Position numbers and translations under genes: made by a program. From contig CAVOPA010000003.1 of NCBI GenBank assembly GCA_963697705.1, positions 186,001 to 250,000 on the forward strand: a stretch of 64,000 bases of DNA. Reading direction: 5' to 3'. Every line of letters starts with the position of its first letter. The first letter of the stretch is position 1. Shown here piece after piece: positions 52,693 to 61,397 of the stretch. This DNA comes from CAVUCH01 sp963697705 (GTDB lineage Bacteria > Acidobacteriota > Vicinamibacteria > Vicinamibacterales > JAENWD01). Below the pieces are notes generated by a model, which worked only from the letters and a program-made list of their open reading frames with translations, ran no database searches and was not told where the DNA came from.

Positions 52693-54624
52693 ATGCCTCT
52701 CGTCTCGATCGACGGCGTGTCGGTCGCCTATGGACACGTGCCGTTGCTCGACGCCGTCTCGCTGCTCGTCGAGGCCAGGGAGCGCATCGCCATCATCGGG
52801 CGCAACGGCACCGGCAAGAGCACGCTGCTCCGTGCGATCTCCGGTGAGCAGCTGCCGGATGCGGGGACGGTCTGGCTGCAGCCGGGGGTGCGCGTGGCAC
52901 GCCTCGAGCAGGACGTGCCCCTGTCGGACGCGCGCGCCGTGTTCGACGTCGTGGCCGATGGGCTCGGCGATCTCAGCGCGCTGGTCCGCACTTACCATCA
53001 CGTGGCGACCGAGGTCGCGCAGCACGGCACCGGCGCGCTCCTCGAGCGGCTCGGCGCACTGCAGCACGAGCTCGAAGAGCGCGACGGCTGGCGCCTCGAG
53101 CAGCGCATCGAGCTCGTGCTCTCCCACCTGGAGCTGCCCGCCGACGCCGTCGTCGACACGTTATCAGGCGGCTGGCGGCGGCGCGTGCTGCTGGCGCGCA
53201 CGCTGGTGGCGCAGCCGGACGTGCTCCTGCTCGATGAGCCGACCAATCACCTCGACATCGAGGCGATCGAGTGGCTCGAGTCGTTCCTTGCGGAGTATGC
53301 GGGCGCCGTCGTGTTCGTCACGCACGATCGCGCGTTCCTGCAGCGCCTCGCCACCCGCGTCGTCGAGCTCGATCGCGGTGCGCTCACTTCGTGGCCCGGC
53401 GACTACCAGGCCTTCCTGCGCAAGAAGGAGGAGTGGCTGGCGAGCGAGGCCCTTCATCACGTGAAGTTCGACAAGAAGCTCGTGGAGGAAGAGGCCTGGC
53501 TGCGCCGCGGCATCAAGGCGCGCCGTACGCGTGACGAGGGGCGCGTGCGGGCGCTCCTCGCCATGCGCGAAGAGCGCGCGGCCCGGCGCGACCGCCTCGG
53601 GACCGTGCGGCTGCAGGTGGAGCGCGCGGACCCGTCCGGACGGCTGGTCTTCGAGGCCGAGGAGGTGACGAAATCCTTCGGAGGCGCGCCGGTGGTCTCG
53701 GCCTTTTCCACGCGGATCGTCCGCGGCGATCGCATCGGGTTGATCGGGCCGAACGGCGCCGGGAAGACCACCCTGCTGCGGTTGCTCCTGGGAGAAATCG
53801 CCCCCGACGCGGGCACGATTCGCCAGGGATCGAACGTCGTGGTCGCCTACTACGACCAGCAGCGGGAGCAGCTCGATCCCGACCGCACTGTGTTCGACAC
53901 CGTGGGCGACGGCAATGACACAGTGACGGCCAACGGCCGCACGCGTCACGTCCACGCGTACCTGGAGGACTTCCTGTTCCCCCCGGAGCGCGCGCGCTCG
54001 CCCGTGAAGGCGCTCTCGGGCGGCGAACGCAACCGGCTGCTGCTGGCGCGGCTCTTCACGCGGCCGGCCAACGTGCTGGTGCTCGACGAACCCACCAACG
54101 ATCTCGATCTCGAAACGCTGGACCTGCTCGAGACGCAGCTGGCCGAGTGGCCCGGCACGCTGCTGCTCGTGAGCCACGATCGCGCGTTCCTCGACAACGT
54201 CGTCACGAGCACGCTCGTGTTCCAAGGCGACGGCCGCGTGCAGGAGTACGTGGGCGGGTACGAAGACTGGCTGCGCCAGCGCGCCGAACCGCCGGAGGCG
54301 GGACGAGGCCGGCCCGGCGCCGCGATGGTCGAGTCACGCGCCCGTGTGGAAACGAGCCCGCCGCGGCTTCACGGCCGTGGTAACACCGCCACGCCGTCGA
54401 AGAAGCTGTCGTACAAGGAGCAGCGCGAGTTCGAGGGCCTCGTCGCCCGGATCGAAGCGCTCGAAGACGAGCAGCGACGGCTCGAAGCTGCCGTCGCGGA
54501 CCCGTCGTTCTACAAAGATCCGCCCGAGGCGATCGCACAGACGCTGGCGCGGCTCGCCGAGCTGCAGCGGGCGCTGCCCGACGCGTACGCGCGGTGGGAC
54601 GAGCTCGACTCGCGAAATGTATGA
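52693..54624 (+). CDS. uup: ABC-F family ATPase, Uup type
   Basis: The 643-residue protein from ATG 52693 (a 19-codon upstream extension is unlikely) has two ABC domains. The first has Walker A GRNGTGKST, signature LSGGWRRR and Walker B LLLDEPTNHLDIE; the second has GPNGAGKTT, LSGGERNR and LVLDEPTNDLDLE. The interdomain linker is charged and helical (RRGIKARRTRDEGRVRALLA). The C terminus is the Uup-specific coiled coil (KEQREFEGLVARIEALEDEQ; AELQRALPDAYARWDELD). It lacks membrane segments, as ABC-F proteins act on ribosomes or branched DNA, not in transport. Transcribed alone; its 3' end faces the kinase gene. Confidence 0.92.
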   Translation: MPLVSIDGVSVAYGHVPLLDAVSLLVEARERIAIIGRNGTGKSTLLRAISGEQLPDAGTVWLQPGVRVARLEQDVPLSDARAVFDVVADGLGDLSALVRTYHHVATEVAQHGTGALLERLGALQHELEERDGWRLEQRIELVLSHLELPADAVVDTLSGGWRRRVLLARTLVAQPDVLLLDEPTNHLDIEAIEWLESFLAEYAGAVVFVTHDRAFLQRLATRVVELDRGALTSWPGDYQAFLRKKEEWLASEALHHVKFDKKLVEEEAWLRRGIKARRTRDEGRVRALLAMREERAARRDRLGTVRLQVERADPSGRLVFEAEEVTKSFGGAPVVSAFSTRIVRGDRIGLIGPNGAGKTTLLRLLLGEIAPDAGTIRQGSNVVVAYYDQQREQLDPDRTVFDTVGDGNDTVTANGRTRHVHAYLEDFLFPPERARSPVKALSGGERNRLLLARLFTRPANVLVLDEPTNDLDLETLDLLETQLAEWPGTLLLVSHDRAFLDNVVTSTLVFQGDGRVQEYVGGYEDWLRQRAEPPEAGRGRPGAAMVESRARVETSPPRLHGRGNTATPSKKLSYKEQREFEGLVARIEALEDEQRRLEAAVADPSFYKDPPEAIAQTLARLAELQRALPDAYARWDELDSRNV

Positions 54625-55018
54625 CGGGACCGGGGCCATAACGGGGGCTGAGGGCTAAAGGGCCAAACCTGCGCGGAGCCTGGAACCGGGCACCACAACG
54701 GACACGGGGCAGCCCGCCTGAAAAGCCGGAGCACTTTTCACCAGCACGCGCTACTCGAGTTCTTGAACCAGTGGAAGACAACGGCGACGAAATAGGCCCA
54801 GCCTCCGCATACGCCTCGAGCCGCTCGGAACCAATGGCTGCGCATCTACCGCTCGACGCCAGTGAACATCGGGGCGATCCAGCGCGGCCGCAACCTGGTT
54901 TGCCGGCAAGGCCGTCATCACGCTGAAGGACGGCAGAACAGAGCTGACGGTCCTCGCGCTTGCGCGTGGCAGAGGTGAAAGGCCGAAGCTCGGATCATGA
55001 GCAGGCCTAGTCTCTTGG
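54625..55018. other. convergent intergenic region with repeat and decayed sequence
   Basis: These 394 bp lie between the convergent ends of uup and the kinase gene. They start with a short heptamer array (GGGGCTGAGGGCTAAAGGGCC, 54645-54666) and half a REP core (GCCCGCCTGAAAAGC at 54712). Two coding-looking scraps of unknown origin follow: FHQHALLEFLNQWKTTATK ending at 54796, and FAGKAVITLKDGRTELTVLA around 54900. Neither has a start or a recognisable family. Confidence 0.45.
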
Positions 55019-57637
55019 TCACTTTCCTTCTTTCAACAGCACCGGCCAGTTGAGCACGACGCTGATGGACGTTCGAGCCGCTCGCGGGACCTGTGACACT
55101 GCGACCAGGAAGCGCTGGCCGTCGGGAGTGGACTGCGGAGTAGAGTCCACGTCCACGTTCGGAGGGAGGGGCAGCCGCTGGGGGACGCCACTCTCAAAGG
55201 CGCTACCGTTTGTGTTCACTGGCGCAGCAAAAGTTGCCGTTCCACTTGGAGCCGTGATGAAGACGATCTCTCTGTCGACGCGCCACTGTGGCCAGTTGCC
55301 GTTGTCCTTCGAGACCTGCCACTTGCCCTCGCCGAGTGACGGCTGGCCAGTCTGTCCTGACACTCGGAACGGGCGGACATAGACCTCACTCGCAGCTCCA
55401 GTCTCGAGGGATACGTAGGCAACCCAACGCATGTCGGGTGAAAAGACGCCAGCCCACTCATTGAAGGCCTCGCCGAGCATCAGATGTGGCGTGCGGTCGC
55501 GGAGGGACAGTGCCCACAGGTCGTATCCCGTGTGGGGAGCGTTCTCGGTGTGATAGAGCAGGAACCGACCGTCGCGCGACCAGCTGGTCGGAAAATGTCG
55601 CAACCCGGGCTCCTTGAACAGCACCTGCTCGTCGCCGAGGCCGGAGGCGGCTTTCTCGTAGACCGTGTCGCCGAGCCGGCCGGCCGAGTACGCAATGCGG
55701 GCGCTGTCCGGAGACCACACACCGGGCGAGTACACCTCCTTATGGAATGTGAGACGCGTGCGCCCGCCGCTGGCAAAGTCTAGCGTCCAAAGGTCGCCCG
55801 GCACGTCGTACGGAGAATCCTTCACGACTCCGCGCTTGCCATCCGGTGACAACGCAACGCTCGTGTCCGTTCCGGGCGGTCCGAACGTGCTCAGGGTCTT
55901 TCCCTGCCGGTCAAGCCAGGCGAGCTGGAAGGTTCCAGAAGCCGATGCGGTCCGATAGGCGAGAACGCCGTTGCCAGACACCGAAAACACTCCGGTGGAG
56001 TACCACGTGATCTGGACGTCCTGGGCCACGGGCACCGGTACGCCCTGGAGCTCCAGGCGGCGAGCGTCGAATGGTTGTGCCATCAGCGTGCCCGCGCGCG
56101 GAAAAAATACGCAGCCATTCGCATACACCGCTGGCACACTGCTGGTCAATATCCGCTGACGCGACTGGTCCCCGGCGTCGACATCAAGAGAACCAACGTA
56201 CATGCCCTCAACTTCCGGCGGTCCGGAGCGGAAATACAGAAAGTGTTTGCCGTCGGGGAGGAACGTGGGCCACGTGTGATAGAACTCTCCCTTGGATTCG
56301 TCGACCTGCGTCACCGCTCTGGCCGCGCCACCTGCCTGGGACACGCTCCGCAGCGGACCACCCGATCCGCCGCCCCAACTCCCCAACACGATGTCGCCAT
56401 TCCGATTCCAGGTGCCCCCGCTCGTGGTGTTGGGAAGGCTGGCCACCGTCTCCGGTGGACCGCCGGCCGTATCAACTTTCCTGAATTTGTTGTCGACGGC
56501 GAAGCCCACGTACCGGCTGTCGGGGGACCAGAAAGGAGTCGAGGCGCCCTCCGTACCCGGCAGGCGCCGCCATTCCAGTGCATCGAAATCGCGAAGCCAT
56601 AATCCATCCTGAGCGGTCGCCGCGAACACCAGCTTGCGGCCGTCCGGGGATACCGACACGTCATCGTACGGAGTCACATTCTCCGGCACTGGCGTCTCGA
56701 ATCGGCTGAGCGAGCTTGGCGCCGTGGGCCGAAACACCCAGGCACCAATCCCCAGCGCGATCGCAGCCGTCAAGACGGCCAACCATTGCCACACCCGAAC
56801 TGATCGCGCGGGTATCGACGGCGGAGGTTCTGCTGCCATCCACCTCAGGGCGTGCCTCACGTCGCGCGCCGACTGCCACCGTTTCTCGCGATCCTTTTCG
56901 AGGCAGGTCCGCACCACCTCGGCGAGGCCGCGCGGCGTTTGTGGCTGTATCTCGATCAGAGGTCGGGGCTCTTCTTTGAGAATCGACGCAACGAGGTTGG
57001 CCTGCGTCTCGCCCGTGAAAGGTCGCGTACCTGCGATCAACTCGTACAGCACGACTCCGAAGGCGAAGATGTCGCTGCGCGCGTCAGCTTCGTGGCCCTC
57101 GATCTGCTCGGGCGACATGTAAGGCAGCGTGCCCAATATGGAACCTTCCGCCGTCAGAGAAGCGGCTTGCGTCTCCACATGGCTGTCGCTCTCGACGGCA
57201 GGGGCGTGCTCGACTTTCGCGAGTCCGAAATCGAGAATTTTAACGCCGCTCCCGGTGAGCAGAACGTTGCCGGGCTTCAAGTCGCGGTGGACGATGCCCT
57301 TTCGGTGCGCGGCGTCGAGCGCGTCCAGGATCTGATCGGCCAGTGCGAGCGCCTGAGCAAGCGGCACCGGTCCGCGCAGCCACTCGCCCTCGACGTACTC
57401 CATGACGAGGTAGTCGGGGCCGACGTCGTAGAGCGAACAGACATGAGGATGGTTCACCGCCGCGATGGCCCGAGCCTCACGTTCAAACCGCTCACTGAAA
57501 CGGCTGTGACTCGCCTTGATGGCGACCAACCGATTGAGGCGCGTGTCTCGCGCCTTCCAAACCTCACCCATGCCGCCAGCGCCAAGGGCGGACAGAATCT
57601 CATACGGGCCGAGTCGCGTGCCGGGCGTGAGACCCAT
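55019..57637 (-). CDS. membrane Ser/Thr protein kinase with TolB/WD40-like sensor domain
   Basis: The 872-residue protein has a complete Hanks-type kinase domain at residues 1-275: glycine loop ALGAGGMGEVWKARD, Lys41 in VAIK, catalytic HRDLKPGN (117-124), DFGLAK (136-141) and MSPEQ. A single membrane helix follows (WLAVLTAAIALGIGAWVF, about 285-302). The remaining 550 residues are a TolB/WD40-type propeller (VSPDGRKLVFAATAQDGLWL; WSPDSRYVGFAVDN; SWSRDGRFLLYHTENAP). This architecture is greatly expanded in Acidobacteriota and is presumed to sense an extracytoplasmic signal and phosphorylate cytoplasmic targets. No linked substrate gene is evident. The frame is intact. Confidence 0.92.
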   Translation of the reverse strand: MGLTPGTRLGPYEILSALGAGGMGEVWKARDTRLNRLVAIKASHSRFSERFEREARAIAAVNHPHVCSLYDVGPDYLVMEYVEGEWLRGPVPLAQALALADQILDALDAAHRKGIVHRDLKPGNVLLTGSGVKILDFGLAKVEHAPAVESDSHVETQAASLTAEGSILGTLPYMSPEQIEGHEADARSDIFAFGVVLYELIAGTRPFTGETQANLVASILKEEPRPLIEIQPQTPRGLAEVVRTCLEKDREKRWQSARDVRHALRWMAAEPPPSIPARSVRVWQWLAVLTAAIALGIGAWVFRPTAPSSLSRFETPVPENVTPYDDVSVSPDGRKLVFAATAQDGLWLRDFDALEWRRLPGTEGASTPFWSPDSRYVGFAVDNKFRKVDTAGGPPETVASLPNTTSGGTWNRNGDIVLGSWGGGSGGPLRSVSQAGGAARAVTQVDESKGEFYHTWPTFLPDGKHFLYFRSGPPEVEGMYVGSLDVDAGDQSRQRILTSSVPAVYANGCVFFPRAGTLMAQPFDARRLELQGVPVPVAQDVQITWYSTGVFSVSGNGVLAYRTASASGTFQLAWLDRQGKTLSTFGPPGTDTSVALSPDGKRGVVKDSPYDVPGDLWTLDFASGGRTRLTFHKEVYSPGVWSPDSARIAYSAGRLGDTVYEKAASGLGDEQVLFKEPGLRHFPTSWSRDGRFLLYHTENAPHTGYDLWALSLRDRTPHLMLGEAFNEWAGVFSPDMRWVAYVSLETGAASEVYVRPFRVSGQTGQPSLGEGKWQVSKDNGNWPQWRVDREIVFITAPSGTATFAAPVNTNGSAFESGVPQRLPLPPNVDVDSTPQSTPDGQRFLVAVSQVPRAARTSISVVLNWPVLLKEGK

Positions 57638-57735
57638 GGAAGTGGTTGGGATTATAGAGGATGGGCTGATTCTGGCGGATTAGTAATGGAAGACGCCGGA
57701 GTGCTTTCCGTTTCTGAGTGGGGCTTAAAGGGTCT

Positions 57736-58140
57736 TCAGCCCGTCCTCCGCGTCAACGTCTTTCGCAGCGACTGCCAGCAGATCATCGCGCACCCGAGCG
57801 AGAGGAACGCCTCGTGGATGTGGGCGCGCCTGTCATACCGCACCCGGAGGCGGCTAAACCGACTCAGCCATGCAAACGTCCGCTCTACGACCCACCACAC
57901 ACGCGCCAACTGCCAGTCGCGTAAGCGACGCCAGCACGTCATCCCCGACCCGCACCTGAGTTCTTGCGGGAGCATCTGCCAGGGACTGCCGCTGCGGGGG
58001 ACGAAGAGAATGCCGGTGAGGCACGCGCGAGCGGAGATCCGCGGCCGCCCGCCTTTTGGCCGACCGGGTGGAGTTGGCAAGAACGGTTCGACAAGGCCCC
58101 ACAACGAATCTGAAGCAGCGCGGCGGCCATACTTCGTCAC
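57736..58140 (-). pseudogene. IS5-family transposase with internal deletion
   Basis: The 134-codon frame joins the N-terminal DUF4096 part of an IS5 transposase (SLWGLVEPFLPTPPGRPKGG; GSPWQMLPQELRCGSGMTCW) directly to the extreme C terminus (WVVERTFAWLSRFSRLRVRY; HEAFLSLGCAMICWQSLRK). The junction is at about residue 81. The central 120-150 residues holding the first two DDE acidic residues are missing, so it cannot be an active enzyme. No convincing terminal inverted repeats were found at 57700-57735 or 58141-58200. The reading frame across the deletion is still open, which suggests a fairly recent event or a non-autonomous derivative. Confidence 0.85.
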
Positions 58141-58301
58141 GCTACCGCCATGAAGAGCATCAGGTTTCGGAGGTTTTGTTACACGCTCTCAGGCGGGCTG
58201 CCGTATCCGTGTAATTCCCGGGGTCGAGCCAACTTGGATTACACTGTGCTCTCCCCCAACACGCTGCGGCCCCTCGGCTGGCGGCACAGGAGGCAGGATC
58301 G

Positions 58302-58631
58302 ATGAAGACGATGATCAGGGTTGCTATGGCTCTGGCGCTCGTGCTGAGCGTCGTGTCGATGGCGCGGGCCGAGGAGACAACGCTGTCGGGCACGATGGTG
58401 TGCGCGAAGTGCACGCTCAAGAAGGCTGACGCGACGAAGTGCCAGGACGTGCTCGTGGTGAAGGACGACAAGGGTGCGACCACCGAGTACTACATCGCGA
58501 AGAACGCGGCGTCCGCGGAGGCGGGCCACCAGTGCTCGAAGGAAGCCAAGGCCACGGTCACGGGCACCGTCTCCGAAAAGGACGGCAAGCAGTGGATCGA
58601 GGCGAGCAAGATCGACAAGGAAAAGACGTAG
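58302..58631 (+). CDS. small exported cysteine-containing protein (DUF6370-like)
   Basis: The 109-residue protein has a signal peptide (MIRVAMALALVLSVVSMARAEE) and a compact mature domain: GTMVCAKCTLKKADATKCQD, LVVKDDKGATTEYYIAK, HQCSKEAKATVTGTVSEKDG. Four cysteines and two conserved-looking strands recall the DUF6370 family found in Planctomycetota and Acidobacteriota. The cysteine pair CAKC is not a haem site because no His follows. The function is unknown; metal binding or a small periplasmic binding role is possible. The start at 58302 follows AGGAGGCAGGATCG. Upstream is the IS5 remnant. Confidence 0.78.
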   Translation: MKTMIRVAMALALVLSVVSMARAEETTLSGTMVCAKCTLKKADATKCQDVLVVKDDKGATTEYYIAKNAASAEAGHQCSKEAKATVTGTVSEKDGKQWIEASKIDKEKT

Positions 58632-58913
58632 ATCGGTTCCGGCGGTAGGCGGTGGGCGCGGATGCCGCGCCGCCTACCGAACGCCCGTCGCCCGCTCGGT
58701 GCGGCTAGAGCCGTCCGCCCGAGCGCAAGCACGACGCCGCTGCCGTCACGCCGCTTGCCGTCGGCGCGACGTTGGCGGCCGGCGGTCACCACCCCACCCC
58801 CTGCCCCCAACCCTGGCGCCACAACCACCGCTCCCTGCCCTGTTTTTCCCTGCCCCGGAAATTGCAGTAGGTGAGGCGTGGCTCGACGACGAGATATCAA
58901 CTTGGAGCAGAGC
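58632..58913. other. intergenic region with C-rich tract
   Basis: No gene is supported in these 282 bp. Bases 58788-58860 form a strand-asymmetric C-rich tract with several runs of three to five C (ACCCCACCCCCTGCCCCC), so the opposite strand could form a G-quadruplex upstream of the M48 protease gene. Confidence 0.45.
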
Positions 58914-60332
58914 ATGAGCATCCGCACGTCACCCCGTCCGCTTGCCGTTCTTGCCCTGGTCGCGGTATTTGGGGCGCAATCTCTCGCCCAAACGCGCGTA
59001 AACGCGCCCAGCAACAAGTACGACCCGTCAGACGACGTGAAGCTCGGGCGTGAGGCTTCGGCGGAAGTCGAAAGGCAGATGCCAATCCTGCACGACGACC
59101 GGGTGTCCTCGTACGTGGAAGACCTGGGTGACCGACTCGTGGACACGATCCCGCTGGAGCTGCGGCACCCCGAGTTCAAGTACACGTTCAAGGTCGTAGA
59201 CGTGAAGGAGATCAACGCCTTCGCTCTGCCCGGCGGCCCGATGTACGTGAACCGCGGGATGATCGAGGCGGCCACGAGCGAGGGCGAGGTGGTCGGCGTC
59301 ATGGCCCACGAGATGGCGCACGTCGCCCTGCGGCACGGCACGGCCCAGGCAAGCAAGGCGCAGAAGTACCAGGCCGGCGCCATCGCCGGGCAGATCCTCG
59401 GCGCCATCATCGGCGGCACCGCGGGCGCCGTCGTGTCGCAAGGGAGCCAGTTCGGGATCGGCGTCAGCTTCCTCCGCTTCAGCCGCGCCTTCGAGAAGGA
59501 CGCGGACATCATGGGCGCGCAGATGATGGCCCGCGCCGGATACAGCCCCGTGGACATGGCGAACATGTTCCGCACCATCGAGCAGCAGAGCCGGGGCGGC
59601 GGACCCGAGTGGATGAGCGACCACCCGAACCCCGGCAACCGCATCGAGTACCTCACCGAGGAGGCGCGCCTGCTCCGCGTCGAGAACCCGGTGCGCAACA
59701 CGGCGGATTTCGCCTCCGTGAAGAGCCGCCTCGCGGGCATGCCGCCGGCGCGCTCGTCGCAGGACGTCGCACGCGCCGGGCGGCGCGGAGGCGGAGGCGG
59801 CGAGCCGGGCACGCGCGGCGCCGGCGGGGGGCTCTCAGACCAGGTCGAGCCCCCCTCGTCACGCTACCGCACTTACCAGGGCGGCAACATCTTCCGCGTG
59901 AACGTGCCCGACAACTGGCGGGAGCTCTCGACCGGCGACGACTCGGTGTGGTTCGCCCCAGAGGGCGCCTACGGCGAAGGCCGGAGCGGGCAGGCAGTGT
60001 TCACCCACGGCATGCAGTTCGGTATGGCCCGGACGCGCTCGCGCAACCTCGAGGATGCGACGCAGCAGCTCCTCCAGTCGCTGGCCCAGGGCAACCAGTC
60101 GCTGCAGCAGGCGAGCGGGCCACAACGTGCGCGCTTCGGCAACCGCGAGGGCATCGAGGTACAGCTGCGCAACCGATCGGATGCGACCGGCGGCCCTGAG
60201 ATCGTGTCGGTCTACACGACGCTGCTGCCGGACGACACGCTGCTCTACGGCATCGGGGTCGCGCCGCAGGACGAGTGGCGGCAGTACGGTCCGGTGTTCG
60301 ACCACGTCGTGGGGACAGCGAGGGTGCCGTAA
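58914..60332 (+). CDS. exported M48 family metalloprotease
   Basis: ATG 58914 follows TTGGAGCAGAGC and opens a signal peptide (LAVLALVAVFGAQSLAQT); a 12-codon upstream extension is rejected. The 472-residue protein has the zinc motif HEMAH (residues 132-136) and the third-ligand region FEKDADIMGAQMM, followed by DHPNPGNRIEYL, the classic M48/BepA-like pattern. After a Gly/Arg-rich linker (about 280-310) a C-terminal domain of about 150 residues (NIFRVNVPDNWRELSTGDDS; GIEVQLRNRSDATGGPEIVS) is of unknown type. Exported M48 proteins such as BepA degrade or chaperone outer-membrane proteins; that role is inferred. Confidence 0.9.
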   Translation: MSIRTSPRPLAVLALVAVFGAQSLAQTRVNAPSNKYDPSDDVKLGREASAEVERQMPILHDDRVSSYVEDLGDRLVDTIPLELRHPEFKYTFKVVDVKEINAFALPGGPMYVNRGMIEAATSEGEVVGVMAHEMAHVALRHGTAQASKAQKYQAGAIAGQILGAIIGGTAGAVVSQGSQFGIGVSFLRFSRAFEKDADIMGAQMMARAGYSPVDMANMFRTIEQQSRGGGPEWMSDHPNPGNRIEYLTEEARLLRVENPVRNTADFASVKSRLAGMPPARSSQDVARAGRRGGGGGEPGTRGAGGGLSDQVEPPSSRYRTYQGGNIFRVNVPDNWRELSTGDDSVWFAPEGAYGEGRSGQAVFTHGMQFGMARTRSRNLEDATQQLLQSLAQGNQSLQQASGPQRARFGNREGIEVQLRNRSDATGGPEIVSVYTTLLPDDTLLYGIGVAPQDEWRQYGPVFDHVVGTARVP

Positions 60333-60466
60333 AGCGGCTAAGGACTGAGGGCTAAGGGCTAGGGGCTCTAGAGGCGCGAATGAAGCCGGCCGCGACCGAT
60401 CGCTCCGCGCGCGCAGCGGATCGCGAGACACGCCTTCAGCCTTCAGCCTTTAGCCCTTAGCCTGTC
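60333..60466. repeat. two oppositely oriented heptamer arrays
   Basis: GGCTAAG/GACTGAG/GGCTAGG units (60337-60368) and CCTTCAG/CCTTTAG/CCCTTAG units (60432-60463) are near reverse complements and flank a 63-bp GC-rich segment. The whole could fold as a long hairpin between the M48 protease and galU genes. Confidence 0.75.
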
Positions 60467-60503
60467 GTGTACAATCGCCGCGGTCCGTCGGTTCGCGGTT
60501 GTC

Positions 60504-61397
60504 ATGTCCATCAACATCGCCGTCGTTCCGGTCGCCGGCCTGGGCACGCGCCTGCTGCCGGCCACCAAGTCCCAGCCGAAGGAGATGCTGCCGGTCGGGC
60601 GCAAGCCCGTGGTGCAGTACGTCGTCGAGGAATTGACGCGCGTCGGGATGGAGCGCCTGCTCTTCATCACCGGACCGGGCAAGGCGTCGATCGAAAACCA
60701 CTTCGACCTGAACAGCGAGCTGACGCAGGCGCTGCGCGAAACCGGCAAGGAAGACCTCCTCGAGGAGCTCGCGTACGAGCGCGCGCACGCCCAGTTCTTC
60801 TACACGCGCCAGCGGCAGCTGCGGGGCCTTGGACACGCCGTGCTCTGCGCCCGCTCGTTCGTCGGCCCGAACCCGTTCGTGGTCGCTCTCGGCGACTCGA
60901 TCATCGGGCTGCATGCGTCGAGCGACGTCGTACAGCGGATGGTCGCGGCCTTCGAGCGGACAGGTGCCGGTGCGGTCGTCGCGTTCGAAGAGGTGCCGCG
61001 TGCGGAGGTGTCGCACTACGGCATCGCGCGGCCGGGTCCCGCCACCGACGGTGTGTTCCGGGTCGAGGATCTCGTCGAGAAACCCCGGGCCGAGGACGCG
61101 CCTAGCACCCTCGCGATTGCCGCGCGCTACGTCCTGTCTCCGGAGATCTTCGACGCGCTCGAACACACGCCCGCGGGCAAGGGCGGTGAAATCCAACTGA
61201 CGGACGGCATCCGGCTGCTGATCGACCGCGGTCGCCCGGTCTACGGCCTGTGCCTCGCCGCTGCGGAGCGGCGGTTCGACATCGGCAACATCGACGCCTA
61301 CTTCCGCGCCTTCGTCGAGTTTGCGCTCGCCGACGGCAAGCACGGCCCGCCTCTGCGTTCGTTCGTGCGCGGTCTCCTCGATGCAGATCATCCGTAA
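60504..61397 (+). CDS. galU: UTP--glucose-1-phosphate uridylyltransferase-like nucleotidyltransferase
   Basis: The 297-residue enzyme carries the GalU signature VAGLGTRLLPATKSQPKEML at residues 10-29. Other active-site stretches follow: VVQYVVEELTRVGMERLLFI, VALGDSIIG (metal-binding Asp), VEDLVEKP and GEIQLTDGI. GalU makes UDP-glucose from UTP and glucose-1-phosphate; relatives accept other sugar-1-phosphates. A TACAAT hexamer at 60470 is a possible -10. The stop overlaps the start of a glucuronokinase-like gene by 17 bp, so the true sugar substrate in this organism might be glucuronate-1-phosphate. The sequence looks complete and in frame. Confidence 0.9.
   Translation: MSINIAVVPVAGLGTRLLPATKSQPKEMLPVGRKPVVQYVVEELTRVGMERLLFITGPGKASIENHFDLNSELTQALRETGKEDLLEELAYERAHAQFFYTRQRQLRGLGHAVLCARSFVGPNPFVVALGDSIIGLHASSDVVQRMVAAFERTGAGAVVAFEEVPRAEVSHYGIARPGPATDGVFRVEDLVEKPRAEDAPSTLAIAARYVLSPEIFDALEHTPAGKGGEIQLTDGIRLLIDRGRPVYGLCLAAAERRFDIGNIDAYFRAFVEFALADGKHGPPLRSFVRGLLDADHP

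Noticed and set aside
54625..55018. tRNA or small RNA in the uup/kinase gap
   Set aside because: No cloverleaf or promoter could be recognised; only repeats and decayed coding scraps.
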